Assembly (NCBI GenBank): GCA_025359425.1
Contig: JANYGC010000127.1
Coordinates: forward strand, 1-55,039
DNA from: Sphingomonadaceae bacterium
Lineage (GTDB): Bacteria > Pseudomonadota > Alphaproteobacteria > Sphingomonadales > Sphingomonadaceae
DNA: 55,039 nt
Reading direction: 5' to 3'
Shown here: positions 1-7,223 of the stretch, piece after piece
How the letters are laid out: each line of letters starts with the position of its first letter
Numbering within the stretch: position 1 is the first letter of the stretch
The notes under the pieces: model-generated
Databases searched by the model: none
Told to the model about the DNA's origin: nothing
The model's input: only the letters and a program-made list of their open reading frames with translations
Position numbers and translations under genes: made by a program

Positions 1-41
1 CAGAGACGCCTTAATAAGCATGCAAATGCATCGATTAAAAA

Positions 42-198
42 CCGTATCCGCCTGCTTCATTGCTTGGTGGCCATAGCGTCAGTGCCCCACCCGATCCCAT
101 CTCGAACTCGGCCGTGAAACCTGACAGCGCCGATGGTACTACCGCTCAAGCGTTGGAAGAGTAGGACGTCGCCAGGCATTGTAGCAGGCGGAATACGG
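42..198 (+). other. rRNA precursor processing stem around 5S
   Basis: Bases 42-56 (CCGTATCCGCCTGCT) pair with 183-198 (AGCAGGCGGAATACGG), leaving one bulged base. This brackets the mature 5S in a long helix. Such helices are the usual substrate for ribonuclease cleavage of the pre-rRNA. The pairing is seen directly; the processing role is inferred. Confidence 0.6.
62..177 (+). rRNA. rrf: 5S ribosomal RNA
   Basis: About 116 bases with the 5S layout. The 5' arm (TGGTGGCCATAGCG) begins just after the start, the conserved loop CCCGATCCCATCTCGAACTC lies near 90-110, and the 3' arm closes with CGTCGCCAGGCA. It is the last rRNA of an operon whose 16S and 23S lie before the window. It is followed by the initiator tRNA, the usual order in sphingomonads. 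The ends are set by pairing of the terminal arms and may be off by one or two bases. Confidence 0.95.
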
Positions 199-240
199 AA
201 AAACCCATTCACATGTCAGGGCCTCGGCCCAAGCGCTTAG

Positions 241-262
241 AGGGCCCCAGTGGCCCTTTTCG
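241..262 (+). terminator. Rho-independent terminator after 5S
   Basis: AGGGCC, a five-base loop, then GGCCCT followed directly by TTTT. It lies between 5S and the tRNA, so it either ends part of the rRNA transcripts or is read through to the tRNA. Confidence 0.6.
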
Positions 263-313
263 TGTCTTTGGCCTTGTGTCCTGAGATAAGCGCCCTACTT
301 GGACGCTCGGTGA

Positions 314-390
<77 letters not shown>

Positions 391-425
391 CCAAAATAGA
401 GCAAAACCAATAATTTAACAAAAAA

Positions 426-450
426 CCTCGATCGTCGGATCGGGGCTTTT
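426..450 (+). terminator. Rho-independent terminator of the rRNA/tRNA operon
   Basis: CCTCGATC, loop GTCG, GATCGGGG, then CTTTT. The 8-bp stem contains one T-G wobble. It comes 36 bases after the tRNA and is the likely end of the rRNA operon transcript. Confidence 0.75.
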
Positions 451-547
451 GTTCGTTTTGGACCTAACACAAAGCTACCACAAATCGACCATTCGACAAA
501 AACCTGATAGCCGAAAGTCATCATCGGCGACGTTTTGGAGGCGGCCC

Positions 548-675
548 GTGGAATCACACCAGATTTTGAACGGCAAAGTTCAACTCTACAGGCGGGGCGA
601 CAGCCGGATTTGGCAGTGTGCCGCATCGGTTGGTGGCAAACAGCAGAGAGTGTCCACGAAGCGAGACAGTGTTTC
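548..675 (+). pseudogene. Truncated phage-type integrase, N-terminal fragment
   Basis: A reading frame opens at GTG 548 with a good ribosome binding site (GGAGG, 537-541). It encodes about 42 residues including QLYRRGDSRIWQ, GGKQQR and STKRDS. This pattern (a beta strand with R-G-D-S-x-I-W, then G-K-x-x-R, then STK) resembles the N-terminal arm/SAM-like start of tyrosine recombinases. The frame runs exactly into the IS66 left repeat, whose second to fourth bases (TAA) supply the stop. The rest of the recombinase is missing on the far side of the IS. The position downstream of tRNA-fMet fits a former integration site. The assignment rests on a short motif, so it is moderate. Confidence 0.5.
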
Positions 676-698
676 GTAAGCGCGGTCTGCAGGCCGCC
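676..698 (+). repeat. IS66 left inverted repeat (IRL)
   Basis: Begins GTAAGCGCGGTCTG and ends AGGCCGCC. It matches the complement of the right end at 21 of 23 positions. Confidence 0.9.
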
Positions 699-788
699 TT
701 GCGCTTGATGGCGTGGCCGCGATGATATCCGCCTTTTGGTAGGGGCGGTGCGTGTTGGAACAGGTCATTGAAGCGTCGGCGGGAGAAG

Positions 789-834
789 CGACTACTCATA
801 CGACCAGTCATATGACTGGTCGTATGAGTAGTCG
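789..834 (+). promoter_or_regulatory. 46-bp perfect palindrome over the tnpA start
   Basis: Every base from 789 to 834 pairs with its mirror partner around a CATATG centre at 811/812; symmetry breaks at 788/835. In RNA it would form a hairpin of up to 23 bp holding both ATG candidates of tnpA (812 and 824). In DNA it contains two overlapping 18-bp semi-palindromes of the CATACGAC...GTCATATG type, which resemble operators of dimeric repressors. Control of transposase translation or transcription is inferred. Confidence 0.7.
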
Positions 835-1246
835 GATCACGGTGATCGATCGGGTATCGGGCCGCCGCTACTGGACCGTCGAGCAGAAGATGGCGATGTT
901 GCGCGATGCATTCGGCTCTGGCGGCTGCGTCCGCACGGCGATGGATTTGCACGAGGTTTCGAGCGGTCAGCTATACACATGGCGCCGGCAAGCCATGTCG
1001 GGTGAGTTGAGTGGCAAGCCGCCGGTCGTGCCGGTGTTCGCCGAAGTCCGGATTGCTGAGCCTGGGCCGGCTGTTCCGGCTTTGCCGCCGCCCCTGGCTG
1101 CCCGGAGTGGGCCGGTGGAGCCGCCCATTTCTGTGGAGCCAGGGGCGAAAATCGGGATCGAGTTGCCCACGGGCATCCGGCTGACCGTCGATTCAGGCGT
1201 CGATGCCGATGCCCTGAGGCGGGTCTTGTCGGTCATCGGCCTATGA
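812..1246 (+). CDS. tnpA: IS66 accessory protein TnpA (HTH)
   Basis: A small DNA-binding accessory protein of IS66 elements, needed with TnpB and TnpC for transposition. About 144 residues. The N-terminal third (ITVIDRVSGRRYW, then QKMAMLRDAFGSGGCVRTAMDLHEVSSGQLYTWRRQ) is the IS3/IS66 Orf1-type helix-turn-helix. The C-terminal part is proline-rich and ends in a short conserved tail (GIRLTVDSGVDADALRRVL). The start is uncertain: ATG 812 and ATG 824 lie in the long palindrome, while GTG 752 has the better ribosome binding site (AGGGGCGG, 741-748). Its stop overlaps the tnpB start (ATGA, 1243-1246), so the two are translationally coupled. Confidence 0.88.
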   Translation: MTGRMSSRITVIDRVSGRRYWTVEQKMAMLRDAFGSGGCVRTAMDLHEVSSGQLYTWRRQAMSGELSGKPPVVPVFAEVRIAEPGPAVPALPPPLAARSGPVEPPISVEPGAKIGIELPTGIRLTVDSGVDADALRRVLSVIGL

Positions 1247-1611
1247 ACGGATTGCCATTTCCGGCACTGGCCGGGACCGGCCCTGCCAGGGTGTGGCTGG
1301 CGTGCGGGGCGACCGATATGAGGAAGGGCTTTGATGGTCTGGCGGTGCTGGTTCAGCAGGTGCTCGAACAGAGCCCGCATTGCGGGGCGCTGTTCGCCTT
1401 CCGGGGCAAGCGCGGCGATCTGGTCAAGCTGCTGTGGTATGACGGTCAGGGGATGTGCCTGTTTTCCAAGCGGATGGACCGCGGCCGGTTTGTCTGGCCG
1501 ATGACCCGGACGGGCAGTGTCGCCCTCACCGGGGCGCAGCTTTCGATGTTGCTGGAAGGCATCGACTGGCGTCGTCCGGAACGCACATGGATGCCGTCGC
1601 TGGCGGGGTAA
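1243..1611 (+). CDS. tnpB: IS66 accessory protein TnpB
   Basis: 122 residues of the IS66 Orf2/TnpB family (PF05717), normal length. The signature is intact: VWLACGATDMRKGFDGLA near the N terminus, then LFAFRGKRGDLVKLLWYDGQG and LFSKRMDRGRFVWP. The biochemical role of the family is not well known, but it is required for full transposition. The start overlaps the end of tnpA by four bases. It is followed by a 72-base gap before tnpC. Confidence 0.95.
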   Translation: MNGLPFPALAGTGPARVWLACGATDMRKGFDGLAVLVQQVLEQSPHCGALFAFRGKRGDLVKLLWYDGQGMCLFSKRMDRGRFVWPMTRTGSVALTGAQLSMLLEGIDWRRPERTWMPSLAG

Positions 1612-1683
1612 AATCGCCCGCAATAATGGCTTATTTGCGTTGTTTTTCTGGCATATGTCTGTCCGATCCGCTATCGGCTGAGC

Positions 1684-3258
1684 GTGTCAGGCAGCCTCCT
1701 CATTTCCAGCGACAAAGACGCCCGGATTGCCGCTTTGGAGGCGCTTTTGGCTGAACGCGATGTGGCGCTCGCCGAAGCAAGGGCGGAACTGCTCCACCGC
1801 GATCTGCTGATCGAGACGATGCGCGTGCAGCTCGCGCGGCTGCGGCGGATGCAGTTCGGGGCGTCCTCCGAGAAGCTGTCTCAGGAGATCGCCCAGCTTG
1901 AGCTCGCGCTCGAAGAGCTTGAAGCCGCTGCCGCCCCAGTGGCGCAGACGTCATCGGTTCTGCCAAAGCCCGACCGGCCCGCGCCGGTTCGTGCGCTGCC
2001 TGCTCATCTTCCCCGCGAGGACGTTGTCGCCGAACCGCCCAGCGGAACATGCACTTGCCCCGATTGCGGCGGCGCCTTGCGCAAGCTGGGCGATGACAGT
2101 GCCGAACAGCTTGATGTCGCCCCGGTTCAATGGCGGGTCGTGCGCACCATCCGGCCCAAGGATAGCTGCCGCTCGTGCGACAAGATTGTGCAGGCTCCGG
2201 TTCCCGTAAGGGCCGTCGCACGCGGCAAAGCGACCTTCGCGACATTGGCCCACATCATCACCTCCAAGTTCGATCATCATCTGCCGCTTTACCGGCAAGC
2301 CGAGATGATGGCAGCACAGGGCATCGACATTGATCGCTCGACGCTGGCCGGGTGGACCGGACAAGCATCGGCATTGCTCGATCCGATTATCAGCCGCATC
2401 CGCGAAGAAGGGTTGCAGGCCTCCAAGATTCACACCGATGACACACCGGTTCCAGTGCTTGATCCCGGGCGCGGCAAGACGGCCACGGGCAGGCTGTGGA
2501 CTTACGTGGTTGACGATCGGGCATCGGGATCCACCGCGCCGCCACTGGCCTGGTATCGCTTCACCCCCGATCGCACCGGCGCGCATCCGCAAAAGGAGCT
2601 GGCCGGGTTTTCCGGCCATCTTCAGGCCGACGCCTATGCCGGATATGGCAAGCTCTACCACAGCGGCCGTGTCACCGAAGTCGCCTGCTGGGCGCATTTC
2701 CGCCGCAAGATATTCGACATCCATAAGCCCAAGCCGACCACGCTCACCATTGATATCCTCGCACGGATCGCCACGCTCTATGTCGTCGAAGCTGAGGTGC
2801 GCGGGCAGCCGCCAGATCAAAGACGCCGCGCCCGTCAGGAACGGATCAAGCCGCTCATCGCCCAGCTTCGCGCCGTTCTCGATGACGCGCACCGTCGCCT
2901 CTCACCTAAGTCGGTGATGGCGGTCGCTATTGCTTACGGCACCAAGCGCTGGGCAGCGCTCACCCGCTTCCTCGACGATGGCCGTCTCGAGATCGACAAC
3001 AATATCGCCGAACGCTCGCTGCGCAGCATCGCCATCGGCCGCAAAAACTGGCTGTTCGCCGGATCAAAGATCGGCGGTGAACGCGCCGCCGCCATCTATA
3101 CCGTCATCGAGACCTGCAAAATGAACCGCGTCGAACCGCAAGCATACATCGCCGACGTCATCGCCAAGATCGCAGCCGACTGGCCAGCGTCGCGCTGGGA
3201 TGAACTCATGCCATGGAACTGGAAAGCGTCCGAAGAGCGTGCCAGACTGGCCGCATGA
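1684..3258 (+). CDS. tnpC: IS66 family transposase TnpC (DDE)
   Basis: The catalytic transposase, 524 residues, full length. In order: an N-terminal coiled coil (about 15-80); a zinc-ribbon-like segment (CTCPDCGG about residue 123, then SCRSCDK); and a DDE core. The acidic residues appear in IHTDDTPV, LQADAYAGYG and IDNNIAERSLRSIAIGRKNW. The conserved C-terminal IS66 tail (AIYTVIETCKMNRVEPQAYIADV) is present. The start is GTG 1684 without a clear ribosome binding site. The stop codon overlaps the start of the passenger gene (ATGA at 3255-3258), so the passenger is translated by coupling. Confidence 0.95.
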   Translation: MSGSLLISSDKDARIAALEALLAERDVALAEARAELLHRDLLIETMRVQLARLRRMQFGASSEKLSQEIAQLELALEELEAAAAPVAQTSSVLPKPDRPAPVRALPAHLPREDVVAEPPSGTCTCPDCGGALRKLGDDSAEQLDVAPVQWRVVRTIRPKDSCRSCDKIVQAPVPVRAVARGKATFATLAHIITSKFDHHLPLYRQAEMMAAQGIDIDRSTLAGWTGQASALLDPIISRIREEGLQASKIHTDDTPVPVLDPGRGKTATGRLWTYVVDDRASGSTAPPLAWYRFTPDRTGAHPQKELAGFSGHLQADAYAGYGKLYHSGRVTEVACWAHFRRKIFDIHKPKPTTLTIDILARIATLYVVEAEVRGQPPDQRRRARQERIKPLIAQLRAVLDDAHRRLSPKSVMAVAIAYGTKRWAALTRFLDDGRLEIDNNIAERSLRSIAIGRKNWLFAGSKIGGERAAAIYTVIETCKMNRVEPQAYIADVIAKIAADWPASRWDELMPWNWKASEERARLAA

Positions 3259-3860
3259 CCGAGACCATCGCCCGCCTGCGCATCAGCCTCTCCGATACCG
3301 ATCCCGAGATATGGCGGATCGTCGATGTCCCCGTCGAGGCCAGCTTCAAGATGATCCATGATGTCATCCAGGCCGCCATGGGCTGGCAGGATTATCATCT
3401 CTGGGAGTTTGAGGCCGGTGAACGGCGCTACGGTCTGCCTGATCGCGAATGGCCCGATGTCACTGCTGCGAAGAACACCAAGCTCATGACGCTGATCGAT
3501 CGCGGCACCCGCCAGCTCGATTACACCTATGACATGGGCGACAACTGGCATCATACCATCGTCATCGAAGCCGTCGGGCCAGGCCAGCCCGACACCAAAT
3601 GCCCACGCTACATCGACGGCGCTCGGCGCTGTCCGCCCGAAGACAGTGGCGGTACACCCGGGTTCGAGAACTTCCTCGACGCCATCGCCAATCCCAAACA
3701 TGACGATCATGCCGAACTGATCGAGTGGTACGCGGGCTGTTACGGCGGCACCTATCACCCCGAGACCATCGACGAACTCGTCACAAAACGCCGTGTCGCC
3801 GCCATCGCCAACCGCCGCGCCGCCGGCAAAGCCGCCTACGCAAAACGGTTGAACTCATAG
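3255..3860 (+). CDS. pRiA4b ORF-3-like passenger protein of IS66
   Basis: 201 residues of the plasmid pRiA4b ORF-3 family (PF07929), recognised by RLRISLSDTDPEIWRIVDVP, the FKMIHDVIQAAMGW segment, YTYDMGDNWHHTI and DSGGTPGFENFLDAI. The molecular function is unknown. It is a soluble alpha/beta protein with no signal peptide or membrane segment. I chose ATG 3255 because it overlaps the tnpC stop (ATGA); an upstream in-frame ATG at 3213 would add 14 residues inside tnpC. The right inverted repeat begins four bases after its stop, so the gene is part of the element. Confidence 0.88.
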   Translation: MTETIARLRISLSDTDPEIWRIVDVPVEASFKMIHDVIQAAMGWQDYHLWEFEAGERRYGLPDREWPDVTAAKNTKLMTLIDRGTRQLDYTYDMGDNWHHTIVIEAVGPGQPDTKCPRYIDGARRCPPEDSGGTPGFENFLDAIANPKHDDHAELIEWYAGCYGGTYHPETIDELVTKRRVAAIANRRAAGKAAYAKRLNS

Positions 3861-3863
3861 ACA

Positions 3864-3886
3864 GGCGGCCTCCAGACCACGCTTAC
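3864..3886 (-). repeat. IS66 right inverted repeat (IRR)
   Basis: Its complement begins GTAAGCGTGGTCTG and ends AGGCCGCC, differing from the left end at two positions. It fixes the right boundary of the element. Confidence 0.9.
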
Positions 3887-3960
3887 TATATACCAGCGCT
3901 ATCGGGTAATGGCGCTTCGCCATGCGCCCCTGTTAGCTGGCCGGCCGAAAAGGCGTGCGC

Positions 3961-4944
3961 CTAGTGCGAAACGTGGATCAACATCTTGCCTTTGTTCAGG
4001 CCCGAGAACAGGCCAATCAGCCCTTCCGGCGCGCGCTCGAAGCCATCCAGGATCGTTTCCTGATATTTGACGCGGCCATCCTTCAGCCACCCAGTCATTT
4101 CGGTTAAAAAGGCCTCCTGCAGGTGCGGGAAATCAGTGGCAACGAAGCCTTCCATGCGGATGCGGCCGTAGATCAGGTTGAAAAGGTTGCGCACTCCGTC
4201 GCCGCCGCCGTTGTAAGTCGAAATCATTCCGCAGACCGGAATCCGTCCCCGCAGATTCATGCGCGGCAAAGCGGCGTCCAAGTGAGCGCCCCCGACGTTC
4301 TCGAAATAGACGTCGACACCGTTGGGAGTGGCCGCCTTGAGCGCCGCGGCCAGCGGCTGGGTCTTGTAATTGATGACCGCGTCAATCCCGACCACATCCT
4401 GCAACCACGCTGCCTTTTCGTCGGAGCCTGTCGATCCCACAACGTAACAACCCTTGATCCTGGCTATCTGAGCGACGACTGAGCCGACCGCGCCGCCTGC
4501 CGTAGAAACAAACACCTGCTCGCCGTCCTTCAGCGCACCGGTTTCCAGCAGACCGCCATAAGCCGTAATCCCTGTGCCTCCCAGCGCATGCATATAGACA
4601 GTCAGGGACAGGGCAGGATCGGGATTCAACTTTTGCATGCCTTTGCCGTCGCCCGTGAAGAGTTCCTGCATTCCGGCACCATGACGAACCAGGTCGCCTT
4701 CCCTGAAATCCGGATTGCGCGATTGAACCACGCGGCCAATGCCGCCGCCGATCATCGCCACATTCAGCGCCTGGTCAGCCGTGAGCCGGGGCCGCATGTA
4801 GGGATCAACTGACATCAGCATGTTCTGGACTTGAACCTGACCATCGGAAGCATCAGGCGTTTCGACTTCGACCACTGCAAAATCGGAAGCAACGGGTACT
4901 CCGTCCGGGCGGCGGACAAGGTGGATCTGGCGGCTAGTGGTCAT
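3961..4944 (-). CDS. NADP-dependent medium-chain reductase (CurA/LTB4DH type)
   Basis: 327 residues, usual length for the zinc-free medium-chain reductase subfamily that reduces alpha,beta-unsaturated carbonyls (leukotriene B4 dehydrogenase, curcumin reductase, prostaglandin reductase). Seen: LVRRPDGVPVASDF and SVDPYMRPRL at the N terminus; the nucleotide-binding glycine motif in VFVSTAGGAVGSVVAQIA (about 145-162); GVDVYFENVGG; and GFVATDFP. There are no zinc ligands. Start ATG 4944 follows GGAGACC. It stands alone on the minus strand; its 3' end lies 74 bases from the IS66 right end. The substrate cannot be told from sequence. Confidence 0.88.
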   Translation of the reverse strand: MTTSRQIHLVRRPDGVPVASDFAVVEVETPDASDGQVQVQNMLMSVDPYMRPRLTADQALNVAMIGGGIGRVVQSRNPDFREGDLVRHGAGMQELFTGDGKGMQKLNPDPALSLTVYMHALGGTGITAYGGLLETGALKDGEQVFVSTAGGAVGSVVAQIARIKGCYVVGSTGSDEKAAWLQDVVGIDAVINYKTQPLAAALKAATPNGVDVYFENVGGAHLDAALPRMNLRGRIPVCGMISTYNGGGDGVRNLFNLIYGRIRMEGFVATDFPHLQEAFLTEMTGWLKDGRVKYQETILDGFERAPEGLIGLFSGLNKGKMLIHVSH

Positions 4945-5472
4945 CTGGCGGTCTCCGAGTTCGAGTGTTTATCTCCCGTCCTTGGGGCGTGCCGTAGTGG
5001 CTTTTTAGAACGACGGCGAGGCTGAAGGGTGGGCGGGCTACCAAGGCGGCGCCAAGGCCCATTCAGCCAATCCAACTTTCGCCGCGGTTTTTCGCACCCG
5101 GAGGCAAACGAAGCGACAAATCAGAAGAAGATTCCAATGCGGCTGGCAAAGTTCGGTGCTTTCTGCAGATCTGTGGTGATCGGTTGAGTGCCTCATTATT
5201 TGCCCACCGGTCCCAATTCTCATTTGGGACCGGTGGCGGCTTGCAGAGAGCATTTCACATATATCGCATTCTCGTCCTGAGATTCGCGGTAGGTCGCTTC
5301 CAAACTGGAACCACCAATCGACTGCGACTGGTTCGGGGCCAGGAGCGGACTGACCGCTTTGAAGCGACGACGCGGGGTTTTCGGTCTTTTTGTCATCTCG
5401 TCACGCTTAGCGGTTAGTGGCAAGCTGAACGACAGTCTGTTAGATCACTACCTTGGGGAATAAAGGGGAGGG
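4945..5472. other. 528-base gap with a 13-bp perfect hairpin
   Basis: No convincing gene. It holds a perfect hairpin at 5204-5236 (CCACCGGTCCCAA, 7-base loop, exact complement) without a T-run on either side. A frame of about 58-68 codons on the minus strand (5220-5423) ends exactly at this hairpin, but it has no recognisable family and no clear ribosome binding site. I do not call it. The stretch probably holds the promoters of the divergent neighbours. Confidence 0.4.
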
Positions 5473-7206
5473 GTGCGATTGCCGGGCATTGACGAAGACA
5501 TTGCTCAAGGGATGGCCTCCAGACCTCGCTGGTGGCTGATCCTAGCTGGCTTGGTCATCATCCTTGCAGGTGCGTTTCTAGCGCAGCTCGTTCGGACGAC
5601 GGATGGCACGACCGTTCGCGACATCCGGTTTGCCGGCACGAATGGCACGGTCATGAGCGCCCTGTTATATGTGCCGAAAAATGCCACGCCCGCAACCCCG
5701 GCGCCGGGCATTCTTGCGGTCCACGGCTATATAAATTCGCGGGAGACGCAGGACGGCTTTGCCATTGAATTTGCGCGACGGGGTTATGTCGTGCTGGCGC
5801 TCGATCAGACCGGGCATGGATATAGCGGGGGTGCGGCATTCTCGAACGGGTTCGGCGGGCCCGATGGGCTGCGCTATCTAAGTTCCTTGCCGATTGTCGA
5901 TAGCGATCAGATTGGACTCGAAGGGCACAGTATGGGCGGGTGGACGGTGCTCGCGGCGGCTGCTGCCATGCCCGATGTCTATGCATCGATGGTCCTGGTA
6001 GGATCCTCGACCGGCGCACCCTACGCGCAGGAAGGCTCGACCACCAGGCCGCGCAATCTCGCGCTCGTCTTCAGCCGCTACGACGAGTTTTCGAAACTGA
6101 TGTGGGGCGTGGATCGCGCGCTGGACGTTCCGACCAGCGTGAAGCTGCAAGCTGTGTTTGGCACCGAAGCCCCAGTAGTGGCGAAGCGCCTTTATGGCAC
6201 AATCGCGGAAGGAACCGCGCGAAAGCTTTATCAGCCTTCCACAACCCATCCCGGCGATCATCTTTCGACTGCCGCGATTGGCGACGCGGCGGAATGGTTT
6301 GCTGCCACGCTCAAGGGCGGCACGCCGCGGCCGCGAAGTGATCAGGTCTGGTACTGGAAGGAGGCTGGTACCGGGATCGGCCTGGTCGGCTTCATCATGA
6401 TTGTGCTCGGCGCATTCGATGCGCTGGTGCGTTTGCCCTTTTTTGCCTCCGTGGGTGCAGCTGCCATCCCGGCGGCAGAGCAGCGGAACCGGGGCTGGTG
6501 GCGAGGGTTTGCATTGAACACCGGGTTGCCGGCGTTGCTGTTCTTTCCAACATTCCTCGCAGCCTTTATCCTGCTGCCTGCGTCGAAGTGGCTGCCGCAG
6601 GCGGTGACGACGCAGATTACGCTCTGGGCCCTGGTCGGCGCTGGGGTGAGCCTCGTGCTAGGCCGCCTGATGAAGCGCCCTGCCGATACTCACCAATCGG
6701 ACTGGCCGAAATCGATCCTGTTGGCCGGGGCAACGGTTGCGGCGGGGTACGCCGCGCTGTGGTTGACCGATCGTCTATTCCACACCGATTTTCGGCTGTG
6801 GGTTGTCGCGATCAAACTGCCAAGCCTTCGCCATTTGGTCATTGCGGCGATCTATGTGGTTCCGCTGACGCTGGCGTTTCTGGTGACGGCCCGCTCGTTG
6901 GCCAGCGCCACGGTCCGCAGCGACAGCGCCCGTTTGCGCTACCTCGCCGCGGTCCTGATGCTGACCAGCGGCTTCATGGTGATGCTCGGCGTGATCTACG
7001 CCGTGTTGTTCATGACCGGGGTGCTGATTACCTCCTTCGATCCGCTCAGCACCGTGATCGCATTGCAGTTCGTGCCGGTTCTGGCCGCAGTGGCGATCAT
7101 CGCGACGTTCACCTGGCAGCGCACCGGGAGCCATCGCGCGGGCGGGCTGATAACGGGGCTGCTGGTGACACTTTACGCGGTTGCAGGCACCGCCACTCAG
7201 GGTTGA
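5473..7206 (+). CDS. Alpha/beta hydrolase fused to a polytopic membrane domain
   Basis: 577 residues. An N-terminal membrane anchor (about 20-40) is followed by an alpha/beta hydrolase domain (about 45-300). That domain shows the nucleophile elbow GHSMGG (Ser153), ILAVHGYINS as the oxyanion strand and THPGDHLS as a candidate catalytic His region. From about residue 305 the protein is very hydrophobic, with six or seven predicted membrane helices. The hydrolase part is therefore probably held at the inner membrane, possibly facing the periplasm. The start is either GTG 5473, which almost abuts AAGGGGAGGG, or TTG 5479, which is better spaced. Function unknown beyond serine hydrolase/esterase. 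Convergent with the next gene, 17 bases apart. Confidence 0.8.
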   Translation: MRLPGIDEDIAQGMASRPRWWLILAGLVIILAGAFLAQLVRTTDGTTVRDIRFAGTNGTVMSALLYVPKNATPATPAPGILAVHGYINSRETQDGFAIEFARRGYVVLALDQTGHGYSGGAAFSNGFGGPDGLRYLSSLPIVDSDQIGLEGHSMGGWTVLAAAAAMPDVYASMVLVGSSTGAPYAQEGSTTRPRNLALVFSRYDEFSKLMWGVDRALDVPTSVKLQAVFGTEAPVVAKRLYGTIAEGTARKLYQPSTTHPGDHLSTAAIGDAAEWFAATLKGGTPRPRSDQVWYWKEAGTGIGLVGFIMIVLGAFDALVRLPFFASVGAAAIPAAEQRNRGWWRGFALNTGLPALLFFPTFLAAFILLPASKWLPQAVTTQITLWALVGAGVSLVLGRLMKRPADTHQSDWPKSILLAGATVAAGYAALWLTDRLFHTDFRLWVVAIKLPSLRHLVIAAIYVVPLTLAFLVTARSLASATVRSDSARLRYLAAVLMLTSGFMVMLGVIYAVLFMTGVLITSFDPLSTVIALQFVPVLAAVAIIATFTWQRTGSHRAGGLITGLLVTLYAVAGTATQG

Positions 7207-7223
7207 GGCAGGTCTCCCTCCGC

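Larger units (their letters stand above)
676..3886 (+). mobile_element. IS66-family insertion sequence with passenger gene
   Basis: A complete element of 3,211 bp. The terminal inverted repeats begin GTAAGCG, the usual IS66 end; 23 bases match with two mismatches (676-698 against the complement of 3864-3886). It holds tnpA, tnpB and tnpC in the usual order, plus a fourth gene of the pRiA4b ORF-3 family inside the right repeat. The flanking octamers are AGTGTTTC on the left and TATATACC on the right, so the 8-bp target duplication typical of the family is absent. This implies a deletion or recombination next to the element after insertion. Confidence 0.92.
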
